From contig JAFTUB010000169.1 in the NCBI GenBank assembly GCA_017466495.1, positions 1-25,490 of the forward strand: 25,490 nt of DNA, in the 5' to 3' direction. The position numbers and the translations under genes are program-made. Positions 1 through 7,959 of the stretch are shown here, piece by piece; positions within the stretch are counted from its first letter, which is position 1, and every line of letters starts with the position of its first letter. The stretch comes from Clostridia bacterium (GTDB taxonomy: Bacteria > Bacillota > Clostridia > Oscillospirales > CAG-272). The notes below the pieces were generated by a model that saw only the letters and a program-made list of their open reading frames with translations, made no database searches and was not told the origin of the DNA.

Positions 1-1
1 G

Positions 2-454
2 CTGGGAGAACTGCTGACCCGACATTTCATCAGCACATCCGCCGAGTCGGTCTGCCTGCTGCTCTTCAACGGCCGCATGAAGCTGCTGACCATGGAAACC
101 GTGGCCGAGGGCGGGATCAATGCCGTCCCCCTGCTCCCCCGTCTGATCGTGGAGCGCGCCCTGGCCGTCCGTGCCGCTTTCGCGGTGCTGGCTCACAATC
201 ACCCCGACGGCATCGCCATTCCTTCTGCCGATGATGTTGCCGCCACCGGACAGCTGGCCGCCGCACTGAACCTCACGGGTATCCCGCTGTTGGAGCACAT
301 TGTGGTGGCGGGGGATCAGTACTGGCCTATTATGATGCGGGAAAATCTCGGCGGACGCATGGCTTCCCTCTCCTCCCTTGATCCCGGCACCTTCTATTTG
401 GGTCAGCCCAAGCCCGCTCTCTACCAATCCCACCTGTCGGAGGATCTGAGATGA
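2..454 (+). CDS. radC: RadC-family JAB-domain protein, 3' part (5' end outside window)
   Basis: The reading frame is open from base 2 and ends at TGA 452-454, so the N-terminus lies upstream of the window. The visible 150 residues are the JAB/MPN (JAMM) metal-binding domain of RadC: a stretch ending AVLAHNHPDG followed by IPSADD gives the H-x-H-x7-S-x2-D signature, and GIPLLEHIVVAGDQYW matches the RadC C-terminal strand (usually GIELLDHIIIGDGxY). RadC was named as a DNA repair protein, but its biochemical role is not settled; the JAMM motif suggests a metal-dependent hydrolase. The residue after HNHP is D rather than the usual S, a mild variant. The TGA overlaps the ATG of uvrB (ATGA), so the two are translationally coupled. 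About 40 residues after the JAB core form a tail I cannot assign. Confidence 0.85.
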   Translation: MGELLTRHFISTSAESVCLLLFNGRMKLLTMETVAEGGINAVPLLPRLIVERALAVRAAFAVLAHNHPDGIAIPSADDVAATGQLAAALNLTGIPLLEHIVVAGDQYWPIMMRENLGGRMASLSSLDPGTFYLGQPKPALYQSHLSEDLR

Positions 455-2454
455 ACCAATTCCGTCTGAAAAGCGATTTCAAGCCCACCGGCGACCAGCC
501 CGAGGCCATTGAGGCGTTGGTGGCGGGGGTGGAGTCGGGGATGCGGATGCAGAACCTGCTGGGTGTCACCGGCTCGGGCAAGACCTTCACCATGGCCAAT
601 GTCATTGCACGGCTCAACCGCCCTACCCTGGTGCTGGCCCACAACAAGACCCTGGCCGCCCAGCTCTGCTCCGAGTTCAGGGAGTTTTTCCCCGACAACG
701 CGGTGGAGTATTTTGTTTCCTACTACGACTATTACCAGCCCGAGGCCTACATCCCGGGCAAGGATATGTATATCGAGAAGGATGCGCTGATCAACGACGA
801 GATCGACAAGCTGCGCCACAGCGCCACCTCGGCACTTTTCGAGCGGCGGGATGTGATCATCGTGGCATCGGTATCCTGCATCTACTCTCTGGGTGATCCT
901 GAGGAGTACCGCGCCCTGGTGCTGGCGGTACGCCCCGGCATGGCCATGTCCCGGGACACCCTCATCCGTCGGCTGATCGCCATCAGCTACGAGCGCAATG
1001 ACATCAACTTCGTGCGAGATAAGTTCCGCGTCCGTGGCGACACGGTGGAGATCTTCCCCGCATCCTCGGGGGAAAACGCCATCCGCGTGGAGTTTTTCGG
1101 AGACGAGATCGACCGGGTCAGCGAGATCAACACCCTCACCGGAGAGCTGATCCGTCAGCTGAGCTATGCCGCCATTTATCCCGCCACCCACTATGCCGTG
1201 TCCGACGAAAAACGGGAAGCGGCTCTGGTGGAGATTGAGCGGGAAATGGAGGAGCGCGTGGCCTTCTTCCGGGGGCAGGACAAGCTGCTGGAGGCTCAGC
1301 GCATCGAGGAGAGAACCAAATACGATTTGGAGATGCTCAGAGAGATCGGCTTCTGCTCGGGGGTGGAGAACTATTCCCGGGTGCTGGCGGGCCGTCCTGT
1401 GGGCTCGACGCCTTATACCCTGTTGGATTATTTCCCCGAGGATTTTCTGCTTTTCGTGGACGAGTCCCACGTTACCCTGCCCCAGGTTCGGGGCATGAGC
1501 GGCGGCGACACGGCGCGGAAGAAAAACCTGGTGGATTTCGGCTTCCGCCTGCCCTCGGCCTACGACAACCGGCCGCTGTATTTTGAGTAGTTTGAGTCTA
1601 AGATAAATCAGGCGATTTTTGTCAGTGCGACCCCCGCGGTTTACGAAAAGGAGCACGGGGAGCAGACGGTGGAGCAGATCATTCGCCCCACGGGCCTGCT
1701 GGATCCCGAGGTAGAGGTTCGCCCGGTGGCCGGGCAGATCGACGATCTGTTAGGTGAGATCCGTGCCCGCACCGCAAAAAAGGAGCGTGTGCTGGTCACC
1801 ACCCTGACCAAGAAAATGGCAGAAGACCTCACCGACTACCTGGAGCAGAACGGCATCCAGGTACGGTACATTCACTTCAACGTAGACACCATGGAGCGCA
1901 TGGAGATCATCCGCGATCTGCGGCTTGGGGTATTTGACGTGCTGGTGGGCATCAACCTGCTCCGTGAGGGACTGGATATTCCCGAGGTATCCCTGGTGGC
2001 GGTGCTGGACGCCGACAAGGAGGGGCTTCTGCGCTCCGAGACGGCGCTGATCCAGACCATCGGCCGCGCGGCGCGCAATGCCGAGGGCAAGGTCATTCTC
2101 TACGGCGACGTGGTGACCCGCTCCATGCAGGTCGCCATTGACGAGACAAACCGCCGCCGGGGCATTCAGGCGGCATATAATGAGGCACACGGGATTGTGC
2201 CCAAGACCATCATCAAGGGCGTTCGCGATGTGATTGATATCGGCCGCGGGGACGAGGACAACCGCAAAAAAGGCAAAGGCAAGGGGAAGGCATCTGCCGC
2301 TTCCCTTGCGTCCAAGCCTGAGCGCAAGCTGACCGCTGCCGAGCGGGAAAAGCTGATCGAAGAGCTGACCGCCGAGATGAAGGCCGCCGCGCGCAAGCTT
2401 GAGTTTGAGCAGGCCGCCTTCCTGCGCGACAGGATCAAGGCGCTTAAGGGGTAA
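451..2454 (+). CDS. uvrB: UvrB, excinuclease ABC subunit B, with one in-frame TAG
   Basis: UvrB is the helicase-like damage-verification subunit of nucleotide excision repair; it is loaded by UvrA and then recruits UvrC. Read through, the gene is 668 codons, close to the family norm (E. coli 673 aa). Visible features are Walker A GVTGSGKT (K44), the beta-hairpin region YYDYYQPEAYIP, DESH at 337-340, RGMSGGD, helicase motifs VLVTTLTKKM, LLREGLDIPEVSLVAVLDADKEG and QTIGRAARN, and a C-terminal UVR motif after a Lys-rich linker. Codon 380 (1588-1590) is TAG, where homologues have Glu in FEEFE. Without readthrough only a 379-residue N-terminal half would be made; a GTG at 1669 is the next long open stretch. 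Residues 475-477 are HFN where HSD or HHD is usual. The start ATG overlaps the radC stop. Identity is certain; functionality is open. Confidence 0.93.
1588..1590 (+). other. In-frame TAG codon in uvrB (codon 380)
   Basis: The local codons read F-E-TAG-F-E-S-K. In B. subtilis and E. coli UvrB this stretch is F-E-E-F-E, so TAG sits at a well-conserved glutamate, one base away from GAG. The frame before and after is the same, so this is a base substitution or sense-read amber and not a frameshift. No ribosome binding site restarting translation is obvious immediately downstream. Confidence 0.95.
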
Positions 2455-2455
2455 G

Positions 2456-2548
2456 GTCTTGGGGCGTTGCCCCAAACCCCACCGGGGTGCTTTTTGAAAA
2501 AAGCGCCCCGGACCCCGCAAAAACTTTCCAACGAATGCTTAGGGTTAG
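2456..2548. repeat. Palindrome-rich intergenic element, probable dispersed repeat
   Basis: The gap between uvrB and the CPBP gene holds two inverted repeats. At 2461-2473, GGGGC-GTT-GCCCC is a perfect 5-bp stem. At 2482-2511, arms of about 13 bp (CCGGGGTGCTTTT against AAAAGCGCCCCGG) pair with a single U-G wobble. C-runs (CCCC) punctuate the element. No T-run follows either stem, so it is not a typical terminator. Elements of this style, with GGGG/CCCC arms and a TTTTT-AAAAA core, recur between genes in many Clostridia; that this is one of them is from memory and inference. Confidence 0.5.
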
Positions 2549-2560
2549 GTGAGCAAAAGA

Positions 2561-3247
2561 ATGAAGATAGCAAAAAAGCATTGGGTGATGATTCTCGCGG
2601 GCTTGGTTGGCTGCGGGGCGATGGCTTTGGTGGACGGGCTGTGGCAGCCCGGATACTGGGTGAAGTCTGCGGTGAAGCTGGCGCTGTTTTTGGCGCTGCC
2701 GGTGGCGGCGGCTGGGTTGGGTGCGCGGGAGGCATTTCGTGCACTGCCCCGGTTATTCCGGCCTGAACGGCGGGCGATTTTGATGTCGGTCGGCTTGGGG
2801 CTGGGGGTATTTGCCGTGATTTTGGGCGGATATTTTACCCTTGGGCGGCTGTTTGATCTGACGGCCATTACCGGTGCCCTGGGTGAGAACGTGGGGGTGA
2901 CGGGAGGGAATTTCCTCTTCGTGGCCATTTACATTTCCTTTGTCAATTCCCTGCTGGAGGAATTTTTCTTCCGCGGGTTCCTTTTCCTCGGCTTGTTCGA
3001 GGGGATGCCGGCATGGTTTGCCCACTGCTTCAGTGCTGGGCTGTTTGCCCTTTACCACATTGCCATGATGCTGGGCTGGGGGTCCCCGGCCTTGCTTCTC
3101 CTGATCCTCACCGCCCTGTTTGTGGGCGGGTTGATCTTCAATCGGCTCAATCAGCAAAGCCGATGCATCTGGCCCTCCTGGCTGGTACATCTCTGCGCCA
3201 ACCTGGCCATCAACACCATCGGATTTATTCTGTTTGCGGCGGCATAA
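2561..3247 (+). CDS. CPBP-family intramembrane metalloprotease (CAAX protease-like)
   Basis: This is a 228-residue, mostly hydrophobic polytopic membrane protein. It has the three CPBP (Abi/Rce1-like) motifs: EEFFFRG with the glutamate pair at 133-134 and R138, a histidine in FALYHIAMM (H166), and a C-terminal WLVHLCANLAIN (H210, N214) in the last membrane segment. Bacterial members are glutamate intramembrane proteases of mostly unknown substrate, some linked to bacteriocin immunity. I chose the ATG at 2561 because AGGTGAG lies 7 nt upstream and matches the extended Shine-Dalgarno AGGAGGTGA; a GTG at 2549 would add four residues. It sits between uvrB and uvrA, 33 nt before the latter, probably on the same transcript, although no functional link to excision repair is evident. 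TAA stop. Confidence 0.85.
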   Translation: MKIAKKHWVMILAGLVGCGAMALVDGLWQPGYWVKSAVKLALFLALPVAAAGLGAREAFRALPRLFRPERRAILMSVGLGLGVFAVILGGYFTLGRLFDLTAITGALGENVGVTGGNFLFVAIYISFVNSLLEEFFFRGFLFLGLFEGMPAWFAHCFSAGLFALYHIAMMLGWGSPALLLLILTALFVGGLIFNRLNQQSRCIWPSWLVHLCANLAINTIGFILFAAA

Positions 3248-3280
3248 GCCCGCCAATCCTTCCAACGGAGATATACGTTT

Positions 3281-6115
3281 ATGCCAACTGATCTTACCCT
3301 GCGCGGTGTGCGCGTGAATAATCTGAAAAATATCGATGTCACCATTCCCCGGGACAAGCTGGTGGTCTTCACGGGACTGTCGGGGTCGGGAAAGTCCTCC
3401 CTGGCTTTTGACACCATCTATGCCGAGGGACATCGGCGCTTTGTGGAGTCGCTGTCCTCCTACGCCCGTATGTTTTTGGGGCAGCTGGACAAGCCCGACC
3501 TGGACTCCATCGAAGGACTGTCTCCCGCCATCTCCATTGACCAGAAGACCACCTCCAAAAATCCCCGCTCCACGGTGGGAACGGTGACCGAGATCTATGA
3601 CTATCTGCGCCTGCTTTACGCCCGCGTCGGTATCCCCCACTGTCCCGTTTGCGGCAAGGAGATCCGTCAGCAGTCCATCGATCAGATCATCGACCGCATC
3701 ATGACCCTCCCCGAGGGGACCCGCTTTATGGTGCTTGCCCCCGTGGTGCGGGCCGAAAAGGGACGCCACGAGAAGGTGTTTGAAAGCGCCCGGAAATCGG
3801 GCTATGTCCGGGTGCGGGTAGACGGAAGCATGTGGGATCTCAGCGAGACCATTACCCTGGATAAGAACAAAAAGCACACCGTGGAAGTGGTGGTTGACCG
3901 CCTGGTGATGCGCCCCGATCTGCAGTCCCGTCTCGCCGATTCGGTGGAAACAGCCCTTGGGCTGACCGACGGGAACGTGATCATTGCCACCGTTCCCCGG
4001 GAAAGCGAGGGGGAAGGAGAGGAGCTGACCTTCTCCCAGAAGTACGCCTGTGAGGAGCACGGCATTTCCTTCACCGAGCTTGAGCCCCGGATGTTCTCCT
4101 TCAACAACCCCGCCGGTGCCTGTCCGCACTGCGCAGGGCTTGGCGTACTGCGCCGCATCTCGAGAGAGAAGGTTCTGCCCGATGACAGCCTTTCCCTGCG
4201 GGATGGGGCAATCGCCGTCAACGGCTTCAAGTCCCTGGAGGAGGAAAGCTGGAACGGCCCTCTCTTCGAAGCGGTGGGCAAGCGGTTCGGCTTCACCATG
4301 GATATGCCCGTCTGCGAATTTCCGGAGGAGGCCCGGCGTGTGCTCTTCGAAGTCTCGGGGGATTAGAAATACACCTTCACCCGCTTTTTCGGCGGTGTAT
4401 CTCACCATCAGACCGTCACCTTCCCCGGGCTGATCGCCATGATGGAGCAGCGGATCAACCAATCGGGCAATGACTACTATGACGCCTTCCTGGAGGAAGC
4501 ACCCTGCCCCAAATGCCACGGCAAGCGGCTCAATGACAATGTACTGGCCGTCACCGTGGGCGGCATCAGCATCGACGATTTCTGTAATCTCTCGGTCAAG
4601 CGCGCCCTGGATTTCGCCGAGGCACTGACATTGAGCGAAAGCGAGGCCATCATCGCCCGGGAGATTCTCAAGGAGATCCGCGCCCGCCTGCGTTTTCTTG
4701 ACAGCGTGGGCCTGGAATACCTCACCCTGTCCCGCCGCGCCGGTTCTCTGTCGGGGGGCGAGGCACAGCGCATCCGCCTGGCCCCACAGATCGGCTCGTC
4801 CCTGGTGGGCGTGCTCTACATTCTCGACGAGCCCAGCATCGGCCTGCATCAGCGGGACAACAGCCGCCTGATTGCCACCCTCAAGCAGCTCCGCGACCTG
4901 GGCAACTCGGTGATTGTAGTGGAGCATGACGAGGAGACCATGGAGGCCGCCGATTTTATTGTGGACATTGGCCCCGGTGCGGGGGTTCACGGCGGCCGCG
5001 TGGTAGCCGCCGGCACCCCTGCCGAGATTATGCAGGCAGAGGGCTCGCTGACCGGCGACTACCTCTCGGGACGCAAGCGCATCCCCGTCCCCGCCGCCCG
5101 CCGCCCCGGAAACGGCGAGTTCCTGCGCATCCGCGGTGCAAGGATGAACAACCTCAAAAACCTCGATGTGGACATTCCCCTGGGCTGTTTTGTCTGTGTC
5201 ACCGGCGTGTCGGGTTCGGGCAAATCTTCGCTGGTCAACGGCATTCTTTACCCCGTTCTGGCCGCCAAGCTGAACCGTGCCAATACCTTCCCCGGGCCCC
5301 ACAAATCCGTAGAGGGCATCGAACATCTGGACAAGGTCATTGCCATTGACCAGTCCCCCATCGGCCGTACACCCCGTTCCAATCCTGCCACCTATACGGG
5401 GCTGTTCACCGACATTCGCGAGCTGTTTGCCCAAACCCCGGATGCCAAGGCACGGGGGTATAAGTCGGGCCGCTTCTCCTTCAACGTGAAGGGCGGCCGC
5501 TGCGAGGCCTGCGAGGGCGACGGTGTAAAAAAGATTGAGATGCACTTTCTCCCCGATGTTTATATTGCCTGCGATGTCTGCCACGGCCGCCGCTACAACC
5601 GCGACACCCTGGAGGTGCACTACAAGGGCAAGAGCATCTACGACGTGCTGGAAATGACGGTGGAAGAGGGGCTGACCTTCTTCGACGGTCTGCCCAAAAT
5701 CACCCGCAAACTGCAGACCCTCTACGATGTGGGGCTGGGCTATATCAAAATCGGCCAGTCCTCCACCGAACTCTCGGGAGGCGAGGAACAGCGGGTCAAG
5801 CTGGCCACCGAGCTGGCACGCCGCTCTACCGGCCGCACCATCTATATCCTGGACGAGCCCACCACCGGCCTGCATTCGGCTGACGTTGCCAAGCTGCTGG
5901 AGGTACTGAATCGCCTCTGCGAGGGAGGCAATACCCTGCTGGTCATCGAGCACAATCTTGACGTGATCAAGACCGCCGACCACATCATCGACCTGGGTCC
6001 CGAGGGGGGCGACGGGGGCGGTGAGATCATCGCTCAGGGCACCCCTGAAGCGGTGGCTGAAGTCCCCGCATCCTTCACCGGACAGTATCTCAAAAAGTGG
6101 CTGGCCGAAAAATAA
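3281..6115 (+). CDS. uvrA: UvrA, excinuclease ABC subunit A, with one in-frame TAG
   Basis: UvrA is the dimeric ABC-type ATPase that finds DNA lesions and delivers UvrB. Read through, the gene has 945 codons, normal for the family (about 940 aa). In order: Walker A GLSGSGKS (K38); zinc-binding CPVC and CPHC, CPKC pairs; signature LSGGEAQRIRLA (490-501) with LYILDEPSIGLH; second Walker A GVSGSGKS; the CEAC...CDVC zinc module; second signature LSGGEEQR (831-838) and YILDEPTTGLH. Codon 362 (4364-4366) is TAG; without readthrough the product stops after 361 residues and loses both signature motifs. Two residues look wrong for the family: P502 where Thr is usual (LATQIG), and E836 where Ala is usual (SGGEAQR). 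The start ATG has GGAG 11 nt upstream. A strong terminator follows. Confidence 0.94.
4364..4366 (+). other. In-frame TAG codon in uvrA (codon 362)
   Basis: The codons read V-S-G-D-TAG-K-Y-T-F. The site lies in the variable segment between the first zinc-binding region and the CPKC motif, where related proteins often have a charged or polar residue after GD or GS. TAG is one base from GAG (Glu) or CAG (Gln). The same frame continues for another 583 codons of clear UvrA sequence. Confidence 0.95.
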
Positions 6116-6128
6116 CCGCGCCGACAGA

Positions 6129-6166
6129 CGGGCGGGCTGCGCGATACGCGCAGCCCGCCCGTTTTC
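6129..6166 (+). terminator. Rho-independent terminator after uvrA
   Basis: A perfect 15-bp GC-rich stem (6129-6143 against 6147-6161) encloses the loop ATA and is followed by TTTT. It starts 13 nt after the uvrA TAA and ends the radC-uvrB-CPBP-uvrA unit. Confidence 0.93.
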
Positions 6167-6284
6167 TAATTTTCACCCCGTTTTCATAAGATATCGGTCA
6201 AAATCGCTTTCCATTTCGACGCTCATCTCGTGGAAACGGGAATGTCTATCAAACATCCTTCCTCTTTCTGCAGCAAAACGGCAT

Positions 6285-6333
6285 AAAAAAATCCCCTGCG
6301 CGGCGGGCGGCGGCCCGTACACGCAGGGGATTT
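6285..6333 (-). terminator. Rho-independent terminator of the sortase-rlmA-GT2 operon
   Basis: A 12-bp stem (6322-6333 against 6289-6300; AAATCCCCTGCG arms) encloses a 21-nt GC-rich loop. Read on the minus strand it runs into seven T residues (6291-6285). It lies 37 nt beyond the glycosyltransferase stop. Between this and the uvrA terminator, 6167-6284 contains no gene I can support. Confidence 0.88.
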
Positions 6334-6369
6334 CAGCAAATAATCAGGCAAAAAACAAGGGAGAGCGAA

Positions 6370-7086
6370 TCACTTTTCCGCTGCAGAAATGCGCTTGCGC
6401 ATTCTACGCAGATCGCCCAGCATCTTTACGGTATCCCGCAGGACGCGGACCTTGGACTCGCGGTGATTGATGACCTTCACCGGCATTTCGGTGATCTTGA
6501 TTCCCAGCTTCTGCGCCCAGAGGATGGCCTCAAAATCAAAGGCAAAGCCGTCCACCTGGCACCGCGGGAAGATGGCCTGCACCGCCTCCCGGCGGAAGGC
6601 CTTACAGCCGCACTGAGAGTCGCTGAGCTTGAATCCGCCAACCATGCAGAGAACACGGATGTACACCTTCGACATCAGACGGCGCAGGAAGGTATAGCCC
6701 TCATACCCATCCTCGGAAAGATTGCGGGAACCGATCACCATTCCCGATTCGGGGTTGTTACCGAAGGTCTCAACCACACGGGCAATGACATCGGTGCCGT
6801 AGGCAAGATCGGCATCGGTGAACATCACAATGTCCCCCTGGGCGGCCAGCAGTGCAGTGCGCACCGCACAACCCTTGCCCCGGTTTTTCTCGTAGCCCAC
6901 TACCCGCACACCGGGCAGGGCAAGCCCGCGGACCAGGTCAGCCGAGCCGTCGGTGGAGCCATCATCCGAAAAGATGATCTCATACTCGCCGGGGAAATTG
7001 GCGGTCATATACTCCGTCAGGGTCTTGGCGGTATCGGCGATAATCGAGGTCTCATTATACATGGGGATACAAAGGGAAATCTTCAT
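6370..7086 (-). CDS. Family 2 glycosyltransferase (polyprenyl/dolichyl-phosphate sugar transferase-like)
   Basis: This 238-residue protein is a GT-A fold, GT2 family glycosyltransferase. It opens with ISLCIPMYNE, has SDDGSTDGS in the nucleotide-binding loop, the metal-binding DAD in FTDADLAYG, and DSQCGCKAFRR plus FDFEAILWAQ toward the C-terminus. This arrangement resembles ALG5/DPM1-type enzymes that move a sugar from a UDP or GDP donor onto a polyprenyl phosphate lipid at the cytoplasmic face of the membrane. It lacks the C-terminal membrane helices of GtrB-type members, so it is probably peripheral. Donor and acceptor cannot be told from the sequence. It starts 3 nt after the rlmA stop, with AAGGAA upstream, and is the last gene of the sortase-rlmA-GT2 unit. 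TGA stop. Confidence 0.87.
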   Translation of the reverse strand: MKISLCIPMYNETSIIADTAKTLTEYMTANFPGEYEIIFSDDGSTDGSADLVRGLALPGVRVVGYEKNRGKGCAVRTALLAAQGDIVMFTDADLAYGTDVIARVVETFGNNPESGMVIGSRNLSEDGYEGYTFLRRLMSKVYIRVLCMVGGFKLSDSQCGCKAFRREAVQAIFPRCQVDGFAFDFEAILWAQKLGIKITEMPVKVINHRESKVRVLRDTVKMLGDLRRMRKRISAAEK

Positions 7087-7089
7087 CAG

Positions 7090-7935
7090 TCATTCCTTTC
7101 CGTGCGGCCGACGGTACACCGACAGCTCCACGTCAATTTCAGTTTCCAGCACATCCAACGCCGCCAGCTTAGCCCGGTCGGCCTCAGAAGTGCGGTAGTA
7201 ATAAGGGGTCATGGCAAAGAGGGCCTCAATGTCGGCCTTTCCTTCAATGTGCACCGTCTTCTGCACCCGCCGCTTCTCCAGCAGGCACATGGTGCGGGGC
7301 AGATCTGCCCGCGGTGCATTGAGCACAGGGGTATCATACAGGGCACGCTTCAGACCCAGCAAATGCTCCTCCCCCGCCGCACCGAGGATCAGCACCCCAT
7401 CGGGGCGAAGCACGCGGCAGAATTCCTCCTCCGCACAGGGAGCGAAATGATTGAGCACCAGGTCCACACTTTCATCGCCGAGGGGAAGACTGTACAGCCC
7501 CGCCACGGCATAAAGGGCATCGATGCCCGCCCGCCGTGCCGCCTTGGCACCTGCCTCCACCGCCGCACGGGAAAGGTCAAATCCGCACACCGCGCCGTAC
7601 TGTGCCAGACGGCCGGTGTAGTACCCCTCCCCGCAGCCCGCATCTGCCAGGACAGGGGTGGGGCAATGAGCAAGATACTTCTCCGCCAGTTCACCGATGG
7701 CATCTGCCACATCGGCATAGTATCCACGGCCGAGAAATGCGGTGCGGGCGCGTACCGCCTCGCGGCTATCCCCTCCTGCCCGATGCTCAGGGGCAAGGTT
7801 GATGTATCCCGATGCCGCGGCATCATAGCAATGCCGCCGAGGGCCGCCGCAGGATAAGCTTCGGCCGTCGAAAGAAACCGGAGCGCCGCACTTGGGACAG
7901 CGAAGCGCCGAGAGGATGGTATCCGAAATGGTCAT
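7090..7935 (-). CDS. rlmA: 23S rRNA (guanine-N1)-methyltransferase, RlmA-like
   Basis: This is a 281-residue SAM-dependent methyltransferase. The N-terminus has a zinc-finger-like C13-x2-C16...C29...H35 followed by YDAAASGYINLAPEH, the signature start of the RlmA (RrmA) family. The SAM site is LADAGCGEGYYTGRL, and LNHFAPCAEEEFCRVLRPDG and the late MTPYYYR match E. coli RlmA segments. RlmA-I methylates G745 and RlmA-II G748 of 23S rRNA hairpin 35; the latter is typical of Gram-positives and affects macrolide or tylosin response. I cannot assign which base. The C-to-H spacing in the zinc finger is two residues longer than in E. coli. It lies between the sortase (24-nt gap, with ATGGAGAC as ribosome binding site) and the GT2 gene. 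TGA stop. Confidence 0.85.
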   Translation of the reverse strand: MTISDTILSALRCPKCGAPVSFDGRSLSCGGPRRHCYDAAASGYINLAPEHRAGGDSREAVRARTAFLGRGYYADVADAIGELAEKYLAHCPTPVLADAGCGEGYYTGRLAQYGAVCGFDLSRAAVEAGAKAARRAGIDALYAVAGLYSLPLGDESVDLVLNHFAPCAEEEFCRVLRPDGVLILGAAGEEHLLGLKRALYDTPVLNAPRADLPRTMCLLEKRRVQKTVHIEGKADIEALFAMTPYYYRTSEADRAKLAALDVLETEIDVELSVYRRPHGKE

Positions 7936-7959
7936 ACTGTCTCCATTAAAATCTGAAAT

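Noticed and set aside
451..2454. Frameshift or two-gene organisation of uvrB
   Set aside because: Both halves share one frame and the conserved residues continue directly across the TAG; no shift-prone sequence is needed.
2753..5983. A 1076-codon open frame on the minus strand opposite uvrA
   Set aside because: It is a shadow: uvrA explains the region with full motif content, and the antisense translation has no recognisable domain. GC-rich codon use rarely creates antisense stops.
6167..6284. A possible tRNA or small RNA between the two convergent terminators
   Set aside because: No cloverleaf, T-loop GTTCRA motif or CCA end is visible; only weak CCCGTTT/AAACGGG complementarity. In particular no CUA suppressor tRNA is seen here or elsewhere in the window.
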